Shown here one piece after another: positions 47,140 through 55,311 of a DNA stretch of 64,000 bases. The notes under the pieces were generated by a model that had not been told where the DNA came from, made no database searches, and saw nothing but the letters and a program-made list of their open reading frames with translations. The DNA is from Bartonella sp. MM73XJBT.G (GTDB lineage: Bacteria; Pseudomonadota; Alphaproteobacteria; Rhizobiales; Rhizobiaceae). The position numbers and the translations under genes were made by a program. How positions within the stretch are numbered: the stretch's first letter is position 1; the number at the start of each line of letters is the position of its first letter. The DNA lies in the NCBI RefSeq assembly GCF_028618435.1, contig NZ_JAQISW010000003.1, positions 123,817-187,816 on the forward strand. Reading direction: 5' to 3'.

Positions 47140-48958
47140 TGGTTTGTTTCTCCTTAATGCGCCCGTCACTATCAATAAACAATACACCTTCCGGTAATGC
47201 TTCTATCTGTTTTTCTAGTGGATCATTTGACTGTGCATGATTTCCCTTATAAGCATCTTGCCCATAGGCGGCTCGAACGAGCTCGTTTGTTGCTTCTGCA
47301 CCACCAAAAAGAATTGCGCGCGTTGCTGCATTGGATTTATTGAAAGTGTCAATAACTGTTTTTAAAGATTTCTTCATTTGCTCTGCAGAAAGATCTTGAT
47401 ACAACGCCGCTACAGAGTTTTGCAAGGTTTGCAATTCCATATTAGACAAATTCCCAAAGCCAGATGCGCCATTTGGTGAAAATGCTTTTGCTTTTCTCAA
47501 GGCATCAAGCCCGATACTTGCCTTCAATGAATCGAGCATATGCCCAAAATCTTTTGCCTTAGAATTAGGAAGGAACGACATTATAGGACCAGTGAAACCA
47601 ACAACATGCGGGTGTTCCTCAATAGTTTTTAGCAATTCTTTAGATGCTGAGAGTATACGATTTGACCTGTCTGCTGTTTCCAGAATTCGCATTTGCATTT
47701 GTTGGTTTTTACGCTCCTCCTCCTTCTGTTCTTGAATTAATTTATGTTCTGAACCACTGCCTGCAATTGGCACCGCACGTATCCCACCAGGTGCATTTTC
47801 ATCCTTAACATACATATAACCCGATTCAGGCTTTGACAGCATGCCATCGGTATTCCCTCCTAATCCGGAAGCAGTGGAACGCTGTCCTCCTTGGACAGGT
47901 ATAATTTTCCCTGTGCTTGTTGAGACTTGGAAAGTCATATTCTCAGGCAATCCCTGCTCTGCCTTTTCTTCCGCTGTCAATGTCCTATAGCCTTCTTGAG
48001 GGCTTAACGTGCTGCCTATAACTTTCATGGCAAGATCTGGATATTGCACAAGGGCTTGTGCGTCTTTATCACTATATCCTTTAGAGCGTAAAAACTCAAA
48101 AATTGGTCTATTTTGAGCACGTATATTATTGCCCTGCCGCATAACAAGTGCCGCATTTGAAAAACTTTCCTGTGGTGTCTTCCCTGATGCAAGCCCCGCA
48201 AAAAAATCCATTAAATGCTCGGAAAATTCTGATTTTCTAAAACGCTCCCATAAGCTACTTGGGTCTGCATCTTTATGAATAAAATTTCCAACTGCGTTTA
48301 CATAATCGGTTGCCTGTTCGGGCTTAGCATTTGCTTTTAAATGTTCTTCTTCTTGAATAGGCATATGAGAAAGTTTTTCTTCATTGACAGGGCTGCTCTC
48401 CTGCGGATTCTCTGCCATAGATCTGTTGTTGATCTCTGTAATATAATCCATCACATCTTTTTGCTGTCGCCCAGCTTCATCCCCACTAGACTGATCAATG
48501 TTCCCAACAAGTGGAGATTGAGGGATCATTGATGTAACGCCTCCCTGCTCTGAGAAGTCATGTTTTTGTTGCTCTGGTGCCTCTTGTATCTTAACAGTAT
48601 CCTTTGAAACATCCGGCAAGGGAGGCATTTGGCGTTTTAAATCATCCGTAGACATAATCAATTCTGCTGGCGTTTTTTTCCCAACGTCTCCTCCTCCTGC
48701 TTGAGAGCCGCGAATAAGCTCTGTAGGACTCAATTTTTGTGGAGTATCAGCCCCATTGCTCGCATCAAAAGGGTTTGTGCTAAAAGCAGCACGTTCTAAA
48801 AAACTTGGCTTGTATCGTCCTTCCAACGGCGCGCTTGGAGGGGTAGAGAGTTGTTGGAACAAATGCTTTGGCAATTGAGGCATGACCTGATACATCAAGG
48901 GACGCAAAAATTTTGGATCAAACAACTTTAAAAGAGAATTTGTGTTTTCTTGTTCCAT
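47132..48958 (-). CDS. Ejection/internal virion protein candidate
   Basis: 608-residue hydrophilic protein. The N-terminal half is low complexity, rich in P, Q, E and S; the middle includes DFFAGLASGKTPQESFSNAALVMRQ and QALVQYPDLAMKVIGS; the C-terminal half contains helical segments ending with a short lysine-rich tail. No recognised domain. The ATG overlaps the stop of the preceding gene (TGATG), and its own 3' end overlaps the next gene by eight bases. Probable second component of the ejection cassette. Confidence 0.72.
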   Translation of the reverse strand: MEQENTNSLLKLFDPKFLRPLMYQVMPQLPKHLFQQLSTPPSAPLEGRYKPSFLERAAFSTNPFDASNGADTPQKLSPTELIRGSQAGGGDVGKKTPAELIMSTDDLKRQMPPLPDVSKDTVKIQEAPEQQKHDFSEQGGVTSMIPQSPLVGNIDQSSGDEAGRQQKDVMDYITEINNRSMAENPQESSPVNEEKLSHMPIQEEEHLKANAKPEQATDYVNAVGNFIHKDADPSSLWERFRKSEFSEHLMDFFAGLASGKTPQESFSNAALVMRQGNNIRAQNRPIFEFLRSKGYSDKDAQALVQYPDLAMKVIGSTLSPQEGYRTLTAEEKAEQGLPENMTFQVSTSTGKIIPVQGGQRSTASGLGGNTDGMLSKPESGYMYVKDENAPGGIRAVPIAGSGSEHKLIQEQKEEERKNQQMQMRILETADRSNRILSASKELLKTIEEHPHVVGFTGPIMSFLPNSKAKDFGHMLDSLKASIGLDALRKAKAFSPNGASGFGNLSNMELQTLQNSVAALYQDLSAEQMKKSLKTVIDTFNKSNAATRAILFGGAEATNELVRAAYGQDAYKGNHAQSNDPLEKQIEALPEGVLFIDSDGRIKEKQTNG

Positions 48959-50013
48959 CACTGCACCCTTTCTATCTCAAAGCCAAGCTTGCTATAATCC
49001 ACATGCAAAAAGCCTGTCGCCTTATGCAAGAAAACAGCTTCAGGCTTTAACTTCAAAACATCTTGTGCCATCACCCCGCGATAGCGCTCTGGGTATCCTT
49101 TGTAATTATATTCATAGAGTTTGTATCCATCTCGCTGCCCCACTTGCACGATATTTTCTTTCGCTCTGAAGTCGCTAAGCCCAGCAAAAGTACCAAGGAT
49201 AGTTCCAACATTTCCAACAATCTCCCACGGATTAGGTTTTGGCTGCGGAGTCAATGTCGTCATTTGTCCTGTTCGCGTTCCATAATTTCCAGCAACAGCC
49301 CCACCAGCTGCGAGCAACTTACTTAACTGGTCCCAATCAAGATTGTTCTGCTGCTCCCATTTTTGCCGCTCTTCATCCAATTGCCGTTGATGATTGGCAT
49401 CAAGCACACTCCCTCCCGTCAACGCATTAAGATTTGCCTGACCTTGACCTTGAAAGAAGTTATTGGCGCCCGCCAACTGATTTTGGTTTGCTTGGTCAAT
49501 GAGACCATTGGCATTCATCATGTTGTTGACATCTTGGTTATATTGCTGTGATAAAGCTTGTGTTGCTATGCCCCCCAATTCGTTAGCAAGAACCCCTGTA
49601 TGCGCCCCAGAACCATAACGCCCAGCACCTGCCAATGAACTATTAATAGAATTTGTTGCTTTATTTAATGTGTTTTGAAGCGCTTCATCAAAGTAAGGGT
49701 TATTGCCTATTTGTTGCCCTGAAGCCATGTTTTTTAAGTTTTGGCTTGTTGAATTTTGCCCTGTAGCTAATCCATTTAAATAATTATTATCATAGTTATG
49801 CGTATTATTGCTAAGCCCATTAATCGCATTCTTTGTTTGATCACTTAAACCCGCAACTCGCTGCCCGTCATAAACGGATTTTCCGCTACCTTGATTATAA
49901 AAAGTCATGGCATCTTGAGCGGCGTGTTCAAAAATACCTTTTGCCCATGCAGGGGGTTCATTTGTTTGCGTCGTGTTTTGGGTATTCTGGATTGGTTTAG
50001 AACTTTTTCCCAT
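48958..50013 (-). CDS. Virion protein with C-terminal intramolecular-chaperone (S74-like) domain
   Basis: 351-residue protein. The N-terminal two thirds are rich in N, Q, G and A with no strong secondary-structure signature. The C-terminus holds SDFRAKENIVQVGQ, YNYKGYPERYRGVMAQDVL and KATGFLHVDYSKLG, the signatures of the peptidase S74/intramolecular chaperone domain that folds phage fibre trimers and often cleaves itself off. Its place between connector and ejection genes, not with the fibres, is notable. It begins two bases after the preceding gene's stop. Confidence 0.82.
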   Translation of the reverse strand: MGKSSKPIQNTQNTTQTNEPPAWAKGIFEHAAQDAMTFYNQGSGKSVYDGQRVAGLSDQTKNAINGLSNNTHNYDNNYLNGLATGQNSTSQNLKNMASGQQIGNNPYFDEALQNTLNKATNSINSSLAGAGRYGSGAHTGVLANELGGIATQALSQQYNQDVNNMMNANGLIDQANQNQLAGANNFFQGQGQANLNALTGGSVLDANHQRQLDEERQKWEQQNNLDWDQLSKLLAAGGAVAGNYGTRTGQMTTLTPQPKPNPWEIVGNVGTILGTFAGLSDFRAKENIVQVGQRDGYKLYEYNYKGYPERYRGVMAQDVLKLKPEAVFLHKATGFLHVDYSKLGFEIERVQ

Positions 50014-50014
50014 A

Positions 50015-50443
50015 TTAAAGCTGCTTTCTATATTCTAAAAGATTAACGAGATATCCATGCGTTTTAAGAGATTTTTCCCACCCTCGCCTGCCTATGATGA
50101 CAAGCTCTTTTGCCCCTTTTTCCTTGTAATAAGCTTCAATCTGAGTGATAAGCTTCGTTAAGGGCGCTCCTCCCTTTCCACCAAGCGTGACAATAACCGC
50201 CCTTAATGCTCCAGTGACGAGTTCCTGTAACTGTGTTGTGACATGCGCCATAAAGTTTTCATGCGCATCAACGATAATCCAAAGAACTTTTTCTCCCTTC
50301 AAAATATCGTTTAAAATGGTCTCTGTATTATAATCATCAGGAAATTTTTGATTAAAGTAAGCTATCGATTTTATGACATTCTCAAAATAGGGCGCCATTT
50401 GTTTAGCGCTCCATTTTTCTGTATTATAGATCTTAAAACTCAT
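50015..50443 (-). CDS. Phage protein with GNAT-like sequence pattern
   Basis: 142-residue protein. A central stretch VLWIIVDAHENFMAHVTTQ, followed by ALRAVIVTLGGKGG and ending GAKELVIIGRRGWEKSLKTHGY, resembles the fold order of GNAT acetyltransferases, including the terminal W-x-x-x-L-x-x-x-GY pattern. The acetyl-CoA P-loop (Q/RxxGxG/A) is only weakly represented, so enzymatic activity is doubtful. Similar small GNAT-like proteins occur in the morphogenesis region of podoviruses. It overlaps the plug-protein gene by four bases. Confidence 0.6.
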   Translation of the reverse strand: MSFKIYNTEKWSAKQMAPYFENVIKSIAYFNQKFPDDYNTETILNDILKGEKVLWIIVDAHENFMAHVTTQLQELVTGALRAVIVTLGGKGGAPLTKLITQIEAYYKEKGAKELVIIGRRGWEKSLKTHGYLVNLLEYRKQL

Positions 50444-51897
50444 CTTATGCCCGCGGGTTTGAGCGTTACATCAAAGCCTGTTATATGTGTCCATGGCGTG
50501 CCTTCTGGTATTCTCAGACGCAAGGCGTGATAACGCGCCCGTGAGCGGATATTATACATCCCAATATTATAGCCGGCATAACGCTCTTTAGCCCAATTTA
50601 ATTGGTTCTTGTTGTCAATGATAAATGCCGCCCCAACACTTAAAAAACCTTTTGTTGTATCCGCTTGAACAAAAGCCTCACTCATCAGGTTGATTTGCCT
50701 GCCCGTATCCCCCACAATTTGTGAAGCAATAACTGCTTCCATCGGAGGACCTGCAAAAAAACCAAATGTGTTGTCTGGCGTAAATGCTCCCAAAACAGGC
50801 GCACCATTTTGCCACATTTTACTATCAAGAGAAGCTGGTAAATCTTTCAAGCTCTCTTGTACTTCGTCTAAGCCTTCTAATGTATAACCGGCTGCAAAAA
50901 GGGGAAATAAGAGAAGGTTCTGCCCCTTAATGACACTCCATATTTGCAAAAGCCAATCATAAACATAAATATGCATCCCTTCAGTGTTATCATTGATAGA
51001 AAAATAAACACGAGAATAGACCGGATCAATACATGCCCTCATCTCATCAATGGCAAAGTTATTGTAAAGTGTGAAGATAGTTTTATCGACTTTGCCAAAG
51101 CCAATAGGGAGCATTTCACCAGTACTGTTGATTTGATAAAAACCATCATCAGAGACAAAGAAAGTACAGTCTCCACGGCTTGCAATTGCTGTGCTGCTTT
51201 TCGCACCTATTTTGTCTTTTATTTTTGCAAAACTGAATATAATTTTAGAGCCTGGTACAAAGGTTGCATGATAAATGGCGGAGCGCATAAAAATAAGTGG
51301 ATTTGTTGATTCCGTAGACCCTTGAACGTATTCACCATCAGGAAAATCTTGATAATCGCAACTTTTCTCCCCAACCGTCCAATGTGTTGCATCATTCAAA
51401 CCAGACCACTGAACACGGTTTGGCTTATCTGTTAGTTGCATCAGGCAAACAAAATCACCCCACACACGCACAAGTCCAGCACGCGGCGGATTACCACTCA
51501 AATCACAAAACTTTTCATCTGTTTTCAACGAAAGCATTTGTGGTGGGTCATTGCTATTAACAGCAATGATATGGTCCCCAAAGGAGGCAAAAGACCAAAG
51601 CGCAGTCTCATTGGCGTGATATTGTGTGTGAGGCTTGCTAATGTCTTTCCAGCCGCGCGTGCTGTTGTCATATTCATAAAGCTTTGTTGGTGCGCCCACA
51701 ATGATGCGCACACCACCCAATGAGCGCACAGCATAGACTCCCAAAATCACATCCGGAAAAGGATCTGAAACCGGCGCCACAATGGGAAACGGAATATATG
51801 AATTTGGTGCAGGCAAAACGTTCACGATCTCACTGGAATAACCACTATTAATAAATGCAACATCTGGTCTATACTCAGCAATAGGGATAAAGGTCAT
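50440..51897 (-). CDS. P22 gp10-like packaged DNA stabilisation (plug) protein
   Basis: 485-residue beta-rich protein resembling P22 gp10 (hub or plug), which closes the portal channel after packaging. Features include GVYAVRSLGGVRIIVGAPTKLYEYDNSTRGW near residues 53-86, RVWGDFVCLMQLTDKPNRVQWSGLNDATHW and the SDDGFYQI segment, typical of the repeated blades in this family. Its position after the gp4-like adaptor and before ejection genes matches P22 order (4-10-26). It overlaps both neighbours by one to four bases. Confidence 0.82.
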   Translation of the reverse strand: MTFIPIAEYRPDVAFINSGYSSEIVNVLPAPNSYIPFPIVAPVSDPFPDVILGVYAVRSLGGVRIIVGAPTKLYEYDNSTRGWKDISKPHTQYHANETALWSFASFGDHIIAVNSNDPPQMLSLKTDEKFCDLSGNPPRAGLVRVWGDFVCLMQLTDKPNRVQWSGLNDATHWTVGEKSCDYQDFPDGEYVQGSTESTNPLIFMRSAIYHATFVPGSKIIFSFAKIKDKIGAKSSTAIASRGDCTFFVSDDGFYQINSTGEMLPIGFGKVDKTIFTLYNNFAIDEMRACIDPVYSRVYFSINDNTEGMHIYVYDWLLQIWSVIKGQNLLLFPLFAAGYTLEGLDEVQESLKDLPASLDSKMWQNGAPVLGAFTPDNTFGFFAGPPMEAVIASQIVGDTGRQINLMSEAFVQADTTKGFLSVGAAFIIDNKNQLNWAKERYAGYNIGMYNIRSRARYHALRLRIPEGTPWTHITGFDVTLKPAGIR

Positions 51898-52595
51898 CAG
51901 AAATCCGTGTGTTGAATTTTTAATAAATTCTTGCGCCGTGATGTTTCAATTTGCAGCGCATCGAGTTGCTCTTGAAACATAGCAAAAGCAGCCGCTGCCA
52001 TCTGCGGTTCTTTAATAATATTGGTATAAATTTCATATTTTGCACGCGTTTTGATCAATTCATAAGCTTCCAAAAACCATATGGACGCTTCTTGTGCACT
52101 CTCAATATCTTTTATTCTGATAGGATCAAGAATAAGCCTGATAGAATAGATACGCTCTGGTGTTGGATACAAAATAAGCTTTTGTTCAAAATAAGCATAG
52201 CGTGTAGGCATACCATTGTTACAATCATTCTCAAGATTCTCAATAACAAGCGGATCTACCTGCAAAAGCTTTGCTTTGCTGTGATTATCTTCATAAATAT
52301 AAGCATCAACAATGCGAACAGCCCCTGTTATAGAGGGATGTGCCTCTGCACCATAACGGCTTTTCCCCTTTAGAGTGGTAAAAACAATTTCACGGCTTTC
52401 ATTGAAATAAAAAGGCAATCGTTCACAAAAGCGAATAGCCGAAAATATCGCCCTTTGTACTTGATCAACATACTCATCTGTTTGATCATCTATTTCATCC
52501 TGAATATCGCTTAACATCTGGATAAAATTTTTGTCATGAGAAACAATGGTCTGTTTGTCTCCAATCGGACCACCTGTCTGTACTATTATTGTCAT
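51897..52595 (-). CDS. Head-tail adaptor protein (P22 gp4-like)
   Basis: 232-residue, mainly helical protein with the pattern of podovirus adaptor or tail accessory factors: DEIDDQTDEYVDQVQRAIFSAIRFCERLPFYFN near the start and FLEAYELIKTRAKYEIYTNIIKEPQMAAAAFAMFQEQLDAL at the end. The adaptor ring sits between portal and plug. The start MTIIVQTGG is chosen because GGAAGAGGGTG directly precedes its ATG; the frame extends further upstream without a ribosome site. It overlaps the plug-protein gene by one base. Confidence 0.75.
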   Translation of the reverse strand: MTIIVQTGGPIGDKQTIVSHDKNFIQMLSDIQDEIDDQTDEYVDQVQRAIFSAIRFCERLPFYFNESREIVFTTLKGKSRYGAEAHPSITGAVRIVDAYIYEDNHSKAKLLQVDPLVIENLENDCNNGMPTRYAYFEQKLILYPTPERIYSIRLILDPIRIKDIESAQEASIWFLEAYELIKTRAKYEIYTNIIKEPQMAAAAFAMFQEQLDALQIETSRRKNLLKIQHTDF

Positions 52596-52667
52596 ATCAC
52601 CCTCTTCCAAATGTCTTGGGGCATATTGTGTGGGAGGGGGACGCAAGCAATAAACGCCCCCTCGCCT

Positions 52668-53117
52668 TTAACGATTAGTGTAAAACTCAACAATCACCTC
52701 AGCATCACCTGTGGTGCTTTTCTTGTCTCGTGTCATGTAAATCGCATTTTCAGCTTCTAATGGAACATCTCGTTCCTCCATGGATATGTACAGATTGCCA
52801 TCGATAGATTGCGTAAGCCCCACATCTCCATAATCATTGCCATGAGGCTCTTTTCCAAATGTAGCTGTTACATCTTCAAAATCCTCTATGGTATAAGCTG
52901 TAATACTTTTGATAAAAGCCCCTCGGGGTAGAACGCCAATTTTCGTTATCAACCCTTGATCTGTACATTTAACACGCGAGCGTAAAAAACTAATCTGCTG
53001 CGTACAATTGTTACGTCCTTGTAAAATAGGTGGCAATCCTTCATCTATCATGCCAATAGTCTCAACAGGTTCAACAGTTTCATCAGGTTGCTGTGTAATT
53101 AGCGATTTTTCTGCCAT
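52668..53117 (-). CDS. Small head-associated protein of unknown function
   Basis: 149-residue protein following the coat gene. No recognised family. The N-terminal 35 residues look disordered (TQQPDETVEPVET); the rest is beta-rich with FIKSITAYTIEDFEDVTATFG and NLYISMEERDVPLEAENAIYMT. Size and location suggest a capsid decoration or stabilising protein. The ATG of MAEKSLI is chosen because AAGG lies eight bases upstream; an in-frame ATG nine bases earlier abuts that site. Confidence 0.65.
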   Translation of the reverse strand: MAEKSLITQQPDETVEPVETIGMIDEGLPPILQGRNNCTQQISFLRSRVKCTDQGLITKIGVLPRGAFIKSITAYTIEDFEDVTATFGKEPHGNDYGDVGLTQSIDGNLYISMEERDVPLEAENAIYMTRDKKSTTGDAEVIVEFYTNR

Positions 53118-53147
53118 AATTGTCATCCTTTCATGAAGTTAAAATTG

Positions 53148-54290
53148 TTAGCTGATTTCAGCAAAAGAAGGGATAACAATCGTGCCAAAGTCTTGTCCCC
53201 CTTGATCAGAATGCGGCAAGGTGTAGCGTGATTTTTTCATGCCGATAATGGTTTTAGCAGCCAAACCAAATTCACGTTGATAATCAAATAATTCTTCAAC
53301 AAGTTTATAACGTGTAGCGCCTTTCCCATCACCTCCTGTTGCACCATTACCAACGCGCCCATAAGCCATGATGATACTTTGTGCACCAAGCAAAACAGCA
53401 CGACGAACAGAGGGAACAGGCTCCCCTGTCTTTGAATTAACACCATTGGGAACATGTTCAGCTTCACGCAAAATGACACCGTTATACATACCCAGAGAGC
53501 CATCAAAAATAGGATTTTTAGACCGCGAACCATCATAAGCTGCTTTGGTAATATCCAACCATTGACCATTTTGTGTATTGGTACGCAATTGAGTTACCTG
53601 TATTGGGTGGAGATACATCACATAAGCCGATTTTCCATCAACACGAACCGGACGCAAGCGTGGATTTGCCAATTTAGCGCGTTCAACAGCTTTATCTATA
53701 AGATCTAATGTAAAAACATCCTCTTTTGTAAGCTCTTCATCTGTTTTTTTCTTGGCTGGGCGAATAAGGCGCAATTTGCTTGGTTCTAATGGTGCATTAA
53801 AACCATAATGCACCGGTTTAAGCGTTATGCTGCGCCCTTCAAAATGCATCCATGGTGCTGTATAGCCTGCTGCCTGAATGAAAAACATCATACTTAAACG
53901 GTCTGCATACCAATCAACCAACCCATCTTTTGCTTCTTTACGCAAATTAAAGGGAACACGTTGTTGATCAATAGAGCCTTCATATTTGATGCGCACAGCA
54001 TGAGTAAGCTCGTTGATGCGCACCTTTTCATTCATAAATTGGAGGGCTTCTTCATTGCCTTCTAGCGTTTGTCCCTCGCTAACGCCATCCCCCATAAGTT
54101 GGACGCGTAATCCACTCGTAACGGAGTCACCAGCGGATTTTCCTAGCACATCCAACACTTGGATAATGCTGTTTTTGCTCTCCCCCATCAGCGGTGCAAT
54201 GGGCAACGCTTTTGAGGTCTCTGTGTTTAGCATCTTAGCCCAAACGCCAACGGCTAATGGGTCATTGAGCTTTACTTCTGTTACTGCCAT
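53148..54290 (-). CDS. Major capsid protein, N4-gp56 family
   Basis: Coat protein of 380 residues of the N4-gp56 family (HK97-fold). Family blocks are evident: AVTEVKLNDPLAVGVWAKML at the N-terminus, SGLRVQLMGDGVSEGQTLEGNEE, and GKSAYVMYLHPIQVTQLRTN in the middle with VLLGAQSIIMAYGR near the end. The start MAVTEVKL is selected because a longer in-frame extension upstream is not part of the family. It lies between scaffold and head-associated genes. Confidence 0.9.
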   Translation of the reverse strand: MAVTEVKLNDPLAVGVWAKMLNTETSKALPIAPLMGESKNSIIQVLDVLGKSAGDSVTSGLRVQLMGDGVSEGQTLEGNEEALQFMNEKVRINELTHAVRIKYEGSIDQQRVPFNLRKEAKDGLVDWYADRLSMMFFIQAAGYTAPWMHFEGRSITLKPVHYGFNAPLEPSKLRLIRPAKKKTDEELTKEDVFTLDLIDKAVERAKLANPRLRPVRVDGKSAYVMYLHPIQVTQLRTNTQNGQWLDITKAAYDGSRSKNPIFDGSLGMYNGVILREAEHVPNGVNSKTGEPVPSVRRAVLLGAQSIIMAYGRVGNGATGGDGKGATRYKLVEELFDYQREFGLAAKTIIGMKKSRYTLPHSDQGGQDFGTIVIPSFAEIS

Positions 54291-54388
54291 TTCAATCAAT
54301 GCCTTTCTTGGTTTTAAAACTCGCCTTGCGGCTCCCCCAAACAATAACAATCACTTGGGTTCTCTCTGTCGCGCCATTGCGCACATCT

Positions 54389-55300
54389 TCATGCTCTGCT
54401 CATAATTTGTTCAAATTTTTTGGGATTTTTCTCAACCCATGCTGCAAATTCTGCTTCCGGCATGGAAAAAAGCGTTCTCACATCCATACCACCTGTTGGA
54501 ACTTGCCCGCCGCGCGCTGTAAGCGTCCGTGCTGCTTGAGAGCGCTCTTGAAGGGCTCCCACTTCGTCCTTAACTGGTGCTCCACTATAGCCAAAAGCTT
54601 TCGCTTTTTGCACCAGCACCTCAATTGGATTTATACCGGCTTTCTGACACTGCTGGCATATTTGGCGCAATTCAGCACCAATTTGCTGTTGCCGTGCTAC
54701 AGGGTCTTTCCATTGCGGATAAAGGCTTGCTTGCGCTTGTAGAACATTGTCTGCTCTTTCATAGAGATAGTCCGTGATACTGTCTAAATCTGGATATTTA
54801 TCTTGTACCTGCGCTTTGGATTCCTCGAAATAATCCCCTAACTTTTGGCGTTCATATTCCTCTTGACTCATGCGCTCTTGGCTCTCTCTCATATGAGAAA
54901 ACTCATCAAGCAATTTCTGTTGTTCCTGTACCTTATGACTAAGCCATGCAACATGTGCTTTTGGGTCGTCTTCTAGGGAGGGAACATTTTCCTCACGGCG
55001 GCGCGTGATTTCTTCTTGCATTGCGGCATATTTTTGCGCAAGTTCAATAGCCAATTCACGCGCTTCAATGGCGCTTTGTTCTGCCTTTTGGCGTGCTTGC
55101 CGCTCTTGCTCTAATTTATCAGATTCTATTGTATCAGAACTTGGCTGCTCCTGAAGAGCTTCTACAGGTAGCTGTTCAGAACTTTCCTCTGATTCAAACA
55201 CCTCTTCAACTTGCTCTGGCTCGACCAACTCAACAGCATTATCACTGGCAAAATGTTCGTCATAAATTGCTTGTTCTTCAGGTGTAAACTCTTCTTCCAT
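54389..55300 (-). CDS. Scaffolding protein candidate
   Basis: 303-residue, highly charged protein between portal and coat genes, the usual place for a scaffold. The first 65 residues are very acidic; a long coiled coil follows (about residues 65-160, ERQARQKAEQSAIEARELAI and beyond); the C-terminus ends FAAWVEKNPKKFEQIMSRA with basic residues that could bind coat protein. The ATG of MEEEFTPEE is used because AAGGGACAG precedes it; a TTG start 15 bases upstream overlaps the portal stop. Confidence 0.78.
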   Translation of the reverse strand: MEEEFTPEEQAIYDEHFASDNAVELVEPEQVEEVFESEESSEQLPVEALQEQPSSDTIESDKLEQERQARQKAEQSAIEARELAIELAQKYAAMQEEITRRREENVPSLEDDPKAHVAWLSHKVQEQQKLLDEFSHMRESQERMSQEEYERQKLGDYFEESKAQVQDKYPDLDSITDYLYERADNVLQAQASLYPQWKDPVARQQQIGAELRQICQQCQKAGINPIEVLVQKAKAFGYSGAPVKDEVGALQERSQAARTLTARGGQVPTGGMDVRTLFSMPEAEFAAWVEKNPKKFEQIMSRA

Positions 55301-55311
55301 ATTCTGTCCCT

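Noticed and set aside
51525..51734. 69-codon minus-strand frame
   Set aside because: It lies on the same strand but in another frame inside the plug-protein gene and has no supporting feature.
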